NCBI RefSeq assembly: GCF_026340565.1
Contig: NZ_JAPEPB010000001.1
Coordinates: 558,001 to 622,000, forward strand
Direction: 5' to 3'
From: Kitasatospora sp. NBC_01287
Lineage (GTDB): Bacteria; Actinomycetota; Actinomycetes; Streptomycetales; Streptomycetaceae
Length of the DNA stretch: 64,000 nt
Shown here: in pieces, positions 26,094 to 32,835 of the stretch
Layout: the number at the start of each line of letters is the position of its first letter
Position numbering within the stretch: position 1 is the stretch's first letter
Made by a program: the position numbers and the translations under genes
Notes under the pieces: generated by a model
Database searches by the model: none
The model's input: the letters and a program-made list of their open reading frames with translations, nothing else
Told to the model about the DNA's origin: nothing

Positions 26094-27359
26094 GTGCGCG
26101 ATGATGCCGTGGTGGAGACGATCAAGGAAGACGGCCTGCTGGCGGAGCTGCGTCGGCGGACCGGTCAGATGGTGGAGCAGCTCGGCAGGCTGGTCTCGGC
26201 CGAGACCCCGTCGGAGGACCTGGCCGCCTGTGCCGCCGGCGCGCAGGTCGTCTCCGGCCTGGGGAAGGAGATCCTGGGCGACCCGGCCGAGTTCGTCGAG
26301 GTCGACGGCCGGACCCACCTGCGGTGGCGGTGGCCCGCCCGTCCGGGTGGGGCCACCATCGCGCTGATCGGGCACTTCGACACCGTCTGGCCACTGGGCA
26401 CGCTGGGGCGCTGGCCGTTCGCCGTGGACGAGGCCGCCGGCACCGCCACCGGTCCGGGCTGCTTCGACATGAAGGCCGGGATCGTGCAGCTGCTCCACGC
26501 GGTCTCGGTGCTGGACGACCGGGCCGGGGTCGAGATCCTGCTGACCTCGGACGAGGAGGTCGGCTCCCAGAGCAGCCGGCAGCTGATCGAGGAACTGGGC
26601 CGGCGGGCCACCGCCGCGCTGGTCCTCGAAGGCTCCGGTCGCGGTGCGCTGAAGACCGGGCGCAAGGGCACGGGCATGTACCGGCTGGAGGTGACGGGCC
26701 GCGCCGCGCACGCGGGCCTGGAGCCGGAGAAGGGAGCCAACGCCCTCACCGCGCTGGCCCATCTGCTGCTGGCCGTCGACGCGCTGGCCAGGCCGGAACT
26801 GGGATCCACCGTCACCCCGACCCTGAGTGCGGCGGGCACGGCCGGCAACACCGTCCCGGCGCACGCCTACGTCGAGCTGGACGTGCGGGTCAGCGGCCAG
26901 CAGGAGGCCGAGCGCATCGATGCCGCGCTGCGCTCCCTGGCGACCACGGCACCCGTGGTGCCCGGCACCTCGCTGACCGTCAGCGGCGGTCCGCACCGGC
27001 CGCCGCTGCCGCCGAGCTCCAGTGCCGCGCTGTTCCGGCGGGCGGGTGCCCGGGCGAGCGCGCTCGGCCTGGGCGAGTTGCGGAGCGTCGTGGTCGGAGG
27101 CGCCTCCGACGGGAACTTCACCGCCGCGGTGGGGTGTCCCACCCTGGACGGCCTGGGGGCCGTCGGCGACGGGGCGCACGCCGAGGGCGAGCACATCTCG
27201 ATCGCCGACCTGCCCGAACGCGCCGCACTGCTGGCCCACTTGATCGATGACCTGCGGACCGGACCGGACCACACCGGACCGGACAGCACCGCACCGGGCC
27301 GCACCGCACCCGGCCGCACCGCACCGGGCCGCGCGGCAGTCGCGCGGGGAAACACCTGA
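26094..27359 (+). CDS. M20-family metallopeptidase (carboxypeptidase G2-like)
   Basis: A 421-residue zinc-dependent exopeptidase of the M20A type. The catalytic signature is present: IALIGHFDTVWPLG (first metal His and the Asp two residues on), GPGCFDMKAG (bridging Asp), TSDEEVGS (catalytic Glu plus metal ligand) and a C-terminal GDGAHAEGEHIS with the last metal His. The dimerisation domain lies at about 190-300 (TGRAAHAGLEPEKGANAL). Family members remove C-terminal glutamate or split N-acyl amino acids and dipeptides. The start is uncertain: GTG at 26094, or GTG at 26109 or 26112. The tail carries three TAPGR-type pentapeptides from a 15-bp repeat. It is not visibly linked to the NRPS pathway. 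Confidence 0.85.
   Translation: MRDDAVVETIKEDGLLAELRRRTGQMVEQLGRLVSAETPSEDLAACAAGAQVVSGLGKEILGDPAEFVEVDGRTHLRWRWPARPGGATIALIGHFDTVWPLGTLGRWPFAVDEAAGTATGPGCFDMKAGIVQLLHAVSVLDDRAGVEILLTSDEEVGSQSSRQLIEELGRRATAALVLEGSGRGALKTGRKGTGMYRLEVTGRAAHAGLEPEKGANALTALAHLLLAVDALARPELGSTVTPTLSAAGTAGNTVPAHAYVELDVRVSGQQEAERIDAALRSLATTAPVVPGTSLTVSGGPHRPPLPPSSSAALFRRAGARASALGLGELRSVVVGGASDGNFTAAVGCPTLDGLGAVGDGAHAEGEHISIADLPERAALLAHLIDDLRTGPDHTGPDSTAPGRTAPGRTAPGRAAVARGNT
27288..27335 (+). repeat. 15-bp tandem repeat at the end of the M20 peptidase gene
   Basis: Three near-identical 15-bp units of the form ACCGCACCGGGCCGC encode TAPGR repeats at the C-terminus of the peptidase. They lie outside the catalytic domains and probably tolerate copy-number change. 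Confidence 0.7.
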
Positions 27360-27405
27360 TCAAACCCATCGACGGCTGTCGGACCGCGTCGATACGGTCA
27401 GCCCC

Positions 27406-27816
27406 ATGAGATCCACTGGAACGTTCAGCGTGAAGAACTTCGTCCCGACCGACGTGGTGCCGACCCCGGCCGTGGCCACCGGCACCCCGGCGGGTGTCGC
27501 GACGATGGAGAAGCACTACGAGGGCGAGGTCGTCGGCCACTCCGCCACCCTCTTCACCGCGGCGTTCGACCAGACGACCGGAGTCGGCACCTATCTGGCC
27601 CTGGAGTCCTTCGAGGGCTCGCTGCACGGCCGGGCCGGCACCTTCAACTTCGCGCACTCGGCGACGACCACGGGCAGCGACCGCACCGCCGAGTTCTTCA
27701 CCATCGTCCCCTCCAGCGGCACCGGGGAGCTGACCGGCATCACCGGCGCCGGCGGGATGACGGTCGACGCCGATGGCACGCACCGGGTCTGGTTCGACTA
27801 CGAGATCATCGGCTGA
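27406..27816 (+). CDS. DUF3224 domain protein
   Basis: A 136-residue protein from the ATG at 27406. Upstream in-frame codons are low complexity and overlap the preceding gene, so they are excluded. It matches the DUF3224 family over its whole length: STGTFSVKNFVPTDVVP at the start, GVATMEKHYEGEVVGHSATLF, then ESFEGSLHGRAGTFNFAHS, FFTIVPSSGTGELTGITG and a C-terminal THRVWFDYEI. Family members are small single-domain beta-barrel proteins related to allene-oxide-cyclase-like folds, of unknown biochemical function and common in actinobacteria. It follows the M20 gene by 46 bp, and a hairpin at 27822-27865 separates it from the convergent methyltransferase gene. Confidence 0.85.
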   Translation: MRSTGTFSVKNFVPTDVVPTPAVATGTPAGVATMEKHYEGEVVGHSATLFTAAFDQTTGVGTYLALESFEGSLHGRAGTFNFAHSATTTGSDRTAEFFTIVPSSGTGELTGITGAGGMTVDADGTHRVWFDYEIIG

Positions 27817-27821
27817 GGTCG

Positions 27822-27865
27822 CGCCAGGCGCGGTGGCTCGCCCGGCCGAGCCACCACGCCTGGCG
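27822..27865. terminator. 19-bp hairpin between convergent genes
   Basis: Bases 27822-27840 pair with 27847-27865 with one mismatch around a 6-base loop. It lies between the DUF3224 gene (+) and the methyltransferase gene (-). Confidence 0.75.
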
Positions 27866-27885
27866 GCTCGGCCGGGACGGCGGGC

Positions 27886-28512
27886 TCAGCTCTCCGGACG
27901 GCGGGCCCAGAACAGCGCGTGTCCGCCTTCGCCCTCGGGGACGAACTCCTCCTGTTCGACCACCAGGCCCGCGCGGGTGAGCCAGGCCCGGTAGGTGGGG
28001 GTGTCCGCGTGGCTCCACCACATGGCCGTCCCGCCGTCGAGCCAGTTCTCGTCGAGTCCGGTCCACGCGCGGTGCCCGGTGGTGCCCAGGAACCATCCCC
28101 CGGGCCGCAGCCACGAGGCCATCTTCCGCAGCAGCGGCGGCTGTTCCTCCAGGGGGATGTGGATCAGGGCGTAGAAGGAGACGATCGCGTCGAAGGATCC
28201 GCCGCCGAAGTCCAGGGTCGTGGCATCGGCGCGGACGAACTCCGCCCGCGGCACGCGCTCGCGGGCCCTGCGGATCTGGACGTCGCTGATGTCGACGCCC
28301 GTGACCTGGCACCCCGCGGCCGTCAGGTCACGCGCGACGGGCACTCCGCTGCCACAACCCAGGTCGAGTACCCTGCTTCCGGCCGGGACGCGGCGACAGA
28401 GTTCGCTGAGCCAGGACTGGTACTTCGTCTCGGAGCCGTACACCTCGTCGTAGCGCGAGGACAGGGCGTCGTATCCGCGCCGGACCAGCTCCTTGGGATC
28501 GTCAATGTCCAT
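27886..28512 (-). CDS. Class I SAM-dependent methyltransferase
   Basis: A 208-residue Rossmann-fold methyltransferase. Motif I is VLDLGCGSGVPVARDL, followed by an acidic strand end (VTGVDISDVQIRRAR), motif II with FVRADATTLDFGGGSFDAIVSFYALIHIP, and a WLRPGGWFLG post-motif. The start ATG at 28512 has no clear ribosome-binding site, and a leaderless transcript is possible. The family methylates small molecules, but the substrate cannot be read from the sequence. It lies inside the 6-kb block between the two NRPS halves, so it is the only visible candidate for peptide methylation outside the synthetases. It is equally likely to be unrelated. Confidence 0.8.
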   Translation of the reverse strand: MDIDDPKELVRRGYDALSSRYDEVYGSETKYQSWLSELCRRVPAGSRVLDLGCGSGVPVARDLTAAGCQVTGVDISDVQIRRARERVPRAEFVRADATTLDFGGGSFDAIVSFYALIHIPLEEQPPLLRKMASWLRPGGWFLGTTGHRAWTGLDENWLDGGTAMWWSHADTPTYRAWLTRAGLVVEQEEFVPEGEGGHALFWARRPES

Positions 28513-28590
28513 GTCGGGACACGCTAGTAGGCCCCCTCCGCGCGCCGCGAACGGTTTTCACGGGGGCCTGCGGGACACGGGGATCCGACC

Positions 28591-29058
28591 TCAGGCCCCC
28601 GGGCCGGCCTGCTCGGCGGCCGACTTGAGCGCGGCGGCCGACTCCCGGCGGTGGTGGAACCATTCGACCAGCGAACCGGTCTCGTCCCGCCGGTGCGGCG
28701 GCACGAGGAGCCTCGGGCGGTTGAACCACGCGATGGTGGCGTGCAGCACCATCCCGAGGAGGAAGCCGACGAGGCTCAGCAGGGCGGTGAGGGCCGCGAC
28801 GGCTCCGGTCACCCCGCCCAGCCCGTCGTCCACCGTGCCGTCGACCACGAGCAGGGGCATCAGCGCCCATCCCGCCGCGAAGGGCACGATGCCGCGTTCG
28901 TGACCGCGGATGACGGCCGGGTCGGAGGACTTGGTCAGCCGCAACCGGGGCGCCCGCAGCGGGTGCCGCCAGGACAGCCAGGCGGCGCGCAGGAGGAAGG
29001 CGGCCAGGAGGACGAGAAACAGGGTGACGCCGATGAAAGCGCTGATTGCCGCGACCAA
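28591..29058 (-). CDS. Small unidentified membrane protein
   Basis: About 155 residues from a TTG start at 29058, which has a purine-rich stretch (GGGTGGGG) before it. Hydrophobic segments lie at residues 3-27 (ISAFIGVTLFLVLLAAFLL), about 60-78 and about 85-110 (AVAALTALLSLVGFLLGMVL), giving three probable membrane helices, with a basic charged loop between the first two and a soluble C-terminal tail. It resembles uncharacterised actinobacterial membrane proteins; I cannot name a family. The spacer upstream carries tandem repeats. Confidence 0.55.
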   Translation of the reverse strand: MVAAISAFIGVTLFLVLLAAFLLRAAWLSWRHPLRAPRLRLTKSSDPAVIRGHERGIVPFAAGWALMPLLVVDGTVDDGLGGVTGAVAALTALLSLVGFLLGMVLHATIAWFNRPRLLVPPHRRDETGSLVEWFHHRRESAAALKSAAEQAGPGA

Positions 29059-29068
29059 CGTGACCCCA

Positions 29069-29140
29069 CCCTGTCCGTTCCGCCCCGAACCCTGTCCGTT
29101 CCACCCTCAACTCGAACACACCGTACTCGAACACACCGTA
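29069..29140. repeat. 21-bp and perfect 15-bp tandem duplications
   Basis: A 21-bp unit starting CCCTGTCCGTTCC occurs twice (29069-29089, 29090-29110). It is followed at once by a perfect 15-bp duplication, CTCGAACACACCGTA at 29111-29125 and 29126-29140. The array lies in the spacer between the divergent genes at 29058 (-) and 29244 (+). Confidence 0.8.
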
Positions 29141-29243
29141 CCGGGGCCGTTGACCACCGCCGCACGGCGCTCCCCGCCTCCACGGCAGTACGGTGGGGGT
29201 GGCGGGGCCGCTACCGCGCACGGACCGAGCCCAGGAGGCCGGG

Positions 29244-29495
29244 ATGCCGAACCACTGGTGGATTCTCGAGACCCAGGACGACACCGGGCGCTGGTCCCGC
29301 CACGACGGTGCCCCGACGCCCAACCCCGTGGCCTACGACGGACCGCCCCAGCAGGCGGCCAACCACCTGCGGGAGGTGTTCGTGCGCACGCTCGCCTCAC
29401 CCGCGCCCGGCCCCCGGGCGATCAGGATCCGGCTCTGGGAGGGGCACCGGCCGGACGGCGCGCCTCAGGCCGAGACCGAGTGGTCGCGCGAGTAG
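29244..29495 (+). CDS. Small unidentified protein
   Basis: An 83-residue protein. The ATG at 29244 is chosen because a strong AGGAGG ribosome-binding site ends 5 bases before it; a longer reading from 29193 would ignore that site. It has an N-terminal NHWWILETQDDTGRWSRHDG segment with a Trp pair and an acidic/Arg-rich middle (REVFVRTLA, AIRIRLWEGHRP). No membrane segment or signal peptide is visible. It looks like a small soluble globular protein. I do not recognise the family. Confidence 0.6.
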   Translation: MPNHWWILETQDDTGRWSRHDGAPTPNPVAYDGPPQQAANHLREVFVRTLASPAPGPRAIRIRLWEGHRPDGAPQAETEWSRE

Positions 29496-29496
29496 C

Positions 29497-29552
29497 CGCG
29501 GGTCCGGTCGCGCGGGTGGTCGCGGGTCCGGTCGCGCGGGTGGTCGCGGGCC
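29497..29552. repeat. 24-bp tandem repeat between genes
   Basis: The unit CGCGGGTCCGGTCGCGCGGG plus GTGGT repeats about 2.3 times in the short spacer between convergent genes ending at 29495 (+) and 29556 (-). It could fold, but no clear terminator stem is visible. Confidence 0.55.
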
Positions 29553-29555
29553 GGC

Positions 29556-30206
29556 CTACGCCGGGGTCGGCCAGGCGGCGGCCCGGGTCCGGGCGACAGC
29601 CGCACGCCTGGCCGCCGCGATCGAGCCGTCGGCCGGCGCGACGGACGACGTCAGGAACTCGGGGGCGACGGCCGCGGCAGTGGCAGTGGCAGTGGCAGTG
29701 CCGACAGGAATGGCGGGGCCCGCGGAGGTGGCCATCAGACCACTCGCGGTCAGGCCGTTGGCGGGGTCGGCGGCCTCACGCAGCAGCCTCGTGGCATCCA
29801 CGACATCCGTCTCCGGCGGGACGACCAGCAGGTCGAGCCGGCGGGAGCCGAAGGAGAACACCATGATCAGGTGCTCGTCCTGCTCCGCGGTGAACCAGCC
29901 CGCGTGCACGACGTGTCCCGTGATCGGGATCCGCCCGGGGATGACGGGCCACTGCGCCGGGTTCACCGTGATCCGGGTGATCTGACCCCAGCGCTCGGCC
30001 AACGCATCAGCCAGTGCGGGGAGTTCGACGAGGAGGTCACGCGAGCGCGGCCACCAGGCGCCGTCCAGGCGGCCGGGGGCGACGCCGTCGGGCGCCCGGG
30101 AGAGGCGCGCGGCTGTGCGCAGGGGTTCGAGCGAGGGGCCAGGCGTAGCCGCCTGAGGTTCGAGCGGGAGAACAGGCGTAGCCGCCTGATCGAGGTAGGT
30201 GGTCAT
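29556..30206 (-). CDS. DUF5994 family protein
   Basis: A 216-residue protein from the ATG at 30206 (a GTG precedes it at 30209). The core matches the actinobacterial DUF5994 pattern: GRLDGAWWPRSRDLLVELPAL, ADALAERWGQITRITVNPAQWP, then GHVVHAGWFTAEQDEHLI, RRLDLLVVPPETD and a DATRLLREAAD helix. The family is uncharacterised and common as multiple paralogues in streptomycetes. The N-terminus carries a duplicated PQAATP/LEP unit, and the C-terminal 50 residues are Ala/Thr-rich (VGTATATATAAAV). It is not evidently connected with the NRPS pathway. Its upstream neighbour, sbnB, points the same way but is separated by a large hairpin. Confidence 0.75.
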   Translation of the reverse strand: MTTYLDQAATPVLPLEPQAATPGPSLEPLRTAARLSRAPDGVAPGRLDGAWWPRSRDLLVELPALADALAERWGQITRITVNPAQWPVIPGRIPITGHVVHAGWFTAEQDEHLIMVFSFGSRRLDLLVVPPETDVVDATRLLREAADPANGLTASGLMATSAGPAIPVGTATATATAAAVAPEFLTSSVAPADGSIAAARRAAVARTRAAAWPTPA

Positions 30207-30413
30207 CACGAAGGACCCGTCTGCGGACCCGGCTCGGGCCGGATCCGCGATTATCGTCCGCCAAAGACGACGCCGGTGTCGGGACCAGCATGCGAGGTGC
30301 CTTCGGTGATATCCAGGTTACTCCGCGCAGCCCCGCGCCGGAGACGTCCTGCCGGAGACGTCCTCGGGCGCGGGAAGCCACGCGCTCCACCGCGCGGGCC
30401 TCCCGGACCACCA

Positions 30414-30496
30414 CGCGGACCCGTCGGGCCCGGTTCCGGTGCCGCCTGGCCCAGTTGGGGGAAGGTGGCGCCGGAACCGGGCCCGACGGGTCCGTG
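30414..30496. terminator. About 33-bp hairpin downstream of the precursor operon
   Basis: Bases 30417-30446 pair with 30464-30493 with only two mismatches, both tolerable as G-U in RNA, and the stem extends to 30414/30496. The loop is 17 bases. It lies downstream of sbnB and is the likely end of the mutase-to-sbnB operon. Confidence 0.7.
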
Positions 30497-30523
30497 GAAC
30501 GGAGGGTGCCGCGATCGGCGCCG

Positions 30524-30640
30524 GCTCAGCAGGAACCGGCGGAGCGGGAACGGGCGGAGCAGGAACCGGCTGAGCGGGAACGAGCGGAGCAGGAACCGGC
30601 TGAGCGGGAACGAGCGGAGCAGGAACCGGCTGAGCGGGCC
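30524..30640. repeat. 30-bp tandem repeat after sbnB
   Basis: The motif AGGAACCGGC recurs at 30531, 30561, 30591 and 30621, exactly 30 bases apart. Each unit consists of two related 15-bp halves (one with GCAGGAACC, one with GCGGGAACG). About 3.8 copies lie between the sbnB stop and the large hairpin. Confidence 0.8.
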
Positions 30641-30647
30641 AGGGCCC

Positions 30648-31658
30648 TCACCACCGGGCCAGGTCGGGGAAGAAGCCGGGGATCTCGGTGGCCCGGCCCT
30701 GCTCCAGCGCGGTCCGGTAGATGTGCGCGCCGACCGCCAGGTCCAGCACGCCCAGCCCGAACGGGGAGAAGATGGTGGTGCGGTCCTGATGGACCGTCAC
30801 CTTGCCGCTCAGCACGTCGGCCAGCGTGCCGTCGATGAAGTCGCGGGTGCCGTACTCGAGTTCGGTCAGGTGCGGGGAGGTCTGGGCGGTCAGGCAGTGG
30901 TCCAGGTCGTCCAGGATGTTGTGGCACTTGATCATCACGGTCGGGTGGATGTCCCGCAGCGAGAGGTTGAGGATGAGCTGGTCGGGGCGCAGCGTCTGCT
31001 CGTCGCTGAGCCAGGGTGCGGGGGCGGTGGTGGCGAGGACGACCAGGTCGGCCATGGCGAGCGCCGAGTCGATGTCCTCGGCCCGCTGCGCCTGCGACCA
31101 GCCGTGGGTGGTGCGCAGGTAGTCGGCGAAGGTCTCGGCGTAGCCCTCCACGTGGTCGTAGACCAGGCACTCGCCGACCGCCAGGTCGCGGGCGGCCAGG
31201 AAGTCGGAGACGGTCCGCCCGATCACTCCGGCGCCCACGAAGAGGACGGTGCGCGGCCGGTCGCCGGGCTGCAGGGTCTCCACCGCGAGCGCCGCCGAGG
31301 CGGCGGTGCGGGCGGCGCTGATCTGCGAGGCCTCCAGGCAGGCGAAGGGGTAGCCGGTCTCCGCGTCGTTGAGGATCAGCACGGCGGAGGCCCGCTGCAG
31401 GTTGCGCTCGACGTTGGGCGGGTAGCTGGCGATCCACTTGATCCCGGAGACCGGCTGCTCGCCGCCGAGGTGCGCGGGTAGCGCGATGATCCGGCAGCTG
31501 GGCTGGTCGGGGAACCGCAGGAAGTAGCTGTTCGGGTTCACCGTGGCACCCAGGCTGTGCTGCAGGTAGGTGTCGCGGACCAACTCCAGGATCTTCGCCG
31601 GCGAGGCGGCGATCACCTCCTGGGTGAGCGTGCCGTCGACCACATGGAAGGAGCTCAT
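30648..31658 (-). CDS. sbnB: SbnB-type dehydrogenase for L-2,3-diaminopropionate
   Basis: A 336-residue enzyme of the ornithine cyclodeaminase/mu-crystallin fold. By family, SbnB uses NAD to oxidise and hydrolyse N-(1-amino-1-carboxyl-2-ethyl)-glutamate into L-2,3-diaminopropionate (Dap), 2-oxoglutarate and NADH. Visible marks are the dinucleotide motif VLFVGAGVIGRTV, the substrate region SGIKWIASYPPN, and an LNLSLRDIHPTVMIK segment close to the characterised SbnB proteins. A GAGAGGA ribosome-binding site precedes the ATG at 31658. It is the last gene of the precursor operon and follows sbnA after an unusual 226-bp spacer filled with 13-bp repeats. The Ser/Dap-like pocket of NRPS module 5 is the obvious consumer of its product. 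Confidence 0.92.
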   Translation of the reverse strand: MSSFHVVDGTLTQEVIAASPAKILELVRDTYLQHSLGATVNPNSYFLRFPDQPSCRIIALPAHLGGEQPVSGIKWIASYPPNVERNLQRASAVLILNDAETGYPFACLEASQISAARTAASAALAVETLQPGDRPRTVLFVGAGVIGRTVSDFLAARDLAVGECLVYDHVEGYAETFADYLRTTHGWSQAQRAEDIDSALAMADLVVLATTAPAPWLSDEQTLRPDQLILNLSLRDIHPTVMIKCHNILDDLDHCLTAQTSPHLTELEYGTRDFIDGTLADVLSGKVTVHQDRTTIFSPFGLGVLDLAVGAHIYRTALEQGRATEIPGFFPDLARW

Positions 31659-31712
31659 CGGGGTTTCCTCTCAGCCTTTCGGCGGATCAGCGCTTCGGCG
31701 CCGTTGGGCGGG

Positions 31713-31883
31713 TGTGCGGGACGGGTGTGCATGACGGGTGTGCGAGACGTGCGTGCAAGACGGTCGTGCGAGACGTACGTTCAAGACCGGCGTACAAGAC
31801 CGGCGTACAAGACGTGCCTACAAGACGTGCGTACAAGACGTATGTGCAAGACGGGCGTCCGAGACAGTCGTGCGGGACGGGCC
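31713..31883. repeat. 13-bp tandem array between sbnA and sbnB
   Basis: Thirteen imperfect units start at 31715, 31728, 31741, 31754, 31767, 31780, 31793, 31806, 31819, 31832, 31845, 31858 and 31871, exactly 13 bases apart. A typical unit reads TGCAAGACGTGCG, with TACAAG, TGCGAG or TTCAAG variants. The period is not a multiple of three and the array fills most of the spacer, so it is non-coding. It would be transcribed in the sbnA-sbnB message. Confidence 0.9.
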
Positions 31884-31884
31884 C

Positions 31885-32835
31885 TCAGCCGGCGAGCGCG
31901 CCGAACCGCTCCGCCACCCAACCGTCGTTGTAGACCGTCTTGAGGTAGCGCTCGCCCAGGTCGGGCGAGACGGCGGCGATCCGGCTGCCGGGCGGGAAGC
32001 CGGCCGCGTAGTGGCGGATCGCGGCGAGCACCGAGCCGGTGGAGCCGCCGGCCAGCAGGCCGTGGTCGCGGGCCAGTCGGCGGCACTCGCGGATCGCGTC
32101 CGGCTCGGCCACCAGCACGACCTCGTCGGCGAGTTCGGGCCGGCACAGCTCCGGCCGGCGGCTGGCGCCCAGGCCCGGCAGGTAGCGCTGGCCGGCGCGG
32201 CTGCCGAAGATCACCGAGCCGACGGCGTCGACCGCGACGATCCGGGTGTCGGGCGAGTACTCCCGCAGGTACTGGGCGCAGCCGACGAAGGTGCCGGTGG
32301 AGCCGGCCCCGACGAAGAGGTAGTCGATCTGCTGCAGCTCCTTGAGCATGCTGCGCCCGGTCTGCTCGTAGTGCGCACGGGGGTTGGCCTGGTTGGCGTA
32401 CTGGTTGAGCCAGAGCATGCCCGGGTCGGCGGCGGTGCGCTGCTGGATGTAGGCGATCCGGGAGGCCAGGAAGCCGCCGTTGGCGTCCAGGTTCTCCACC
32501 ACCACGACCTCGGTGCCCAGCGCCCGCATGTGGTCGGCGCTGGTGGTCGAGGTGTTGGGGTCGACCACGCAGGTGAAGGGGTAGCCCTTGGTGGCGCAGA
32601 TCGAGCTGAGCGCGATGCCGAGGTTGCCGGAGGAGGACTCGATGATCCGGGTGCCGGGAGCCAGCAGGCCGCGGTGCTCGGCGTCCTCGATCAGGCTCAG
32701 CGCGGTCTTGAGCTTGACCGAGCCGGCCGGGTTGAGGCCCTCGATCTTGAGGAAGACGTCCGCGCCCGGGGCCAGTTCGGGCAGCCGGAGGAAGATGTCG
32801 TCGGTGACCATGTCGTAGGTGTGCTGGTAGATCAT
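31885..32835 (-). CDS. sbnA: SbnA-type PLP synthase for L-2,3-diaminopropionate
   Basis: A 316-residue PLP enzyme of the cysteine-synthase fold. By family, SbnA joins O-phospho-L-serine with L-glutamate to give N-(1-amino-1-carboxyl-2-ethyl)-glutamate, which SbnB then converts to Dap. The PLP lysine is Lys41 in NPAGSVKLK, the substrate/cofactor loop is ESSSGNLGIAL, and the phosphate-binding Gly loop is GAGSTGTFVG. The ATG at 32835 is chosen because it overlaps the TGA of the upstream gene (ATGA) and has a GGGAG site 8 bases before it; a GTG at 32850 is less likely. Coupled translation with the FMN protein suggests the two are needed together. Confidence 0.92.
   Translation of the reverse strand: MIYQHTYDMVTDDIFLRLPELAPGADVFLKIEGLNPAGSVKLKTALSLIEDAEHRGLLAPGTRIIESSSGNLGIALSSICATKGYPFTCVVDPNTSTTSADHMRALGTEVVVVENLDANGGFLASRIAYIQQRTAADPGMLWLNQYANQANPRAHYEQTGRSMLKELQQIDYLFVGAGSTGTFVGCAQYLREYSPDTRIVAVDAVGSVIFGSRAGQRYLPGLGASRRPELCRPELADEVVLVAEPDAIRECRRLARDHGLLAGGSTGSVLAAIRHYAAGFPPGSRIAAVSPDLGERYLKTVYNDGWVAERFGALAG

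Larger units (their letters stand above)
30207..30647. other. Gene-less spacer between DUF5994 and sbnB
   Basis: About 440 bases with no credible gene. It contains a long imperfect inverted repeat (30414-30496) and a block of 30-bp direct repeats (about 30524-30640), listed separately. The stretch 30207-30413 probably holds the promoter of the DUF5994 gene; no clear -10/-35 pair was found. Confidence 0.6.

Noticed and set aside
25832..26125. A 98-residue N-terminal extension of the WD40 protein
   Set aside because: The sequence is Arg/Gly low complexity over tandem and inverted repeats and overlaps the divergent peptidase gene; the ATG at 25831 starts the conserved region.
31713..31883. CRISPR array
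   Set aside because: The 13-bp units are contiguous with no spacers, too short for CRISPR repeats, and there are no cas genes in the window. The same applies to the arrays at 47341-47440 and 62676-62768.
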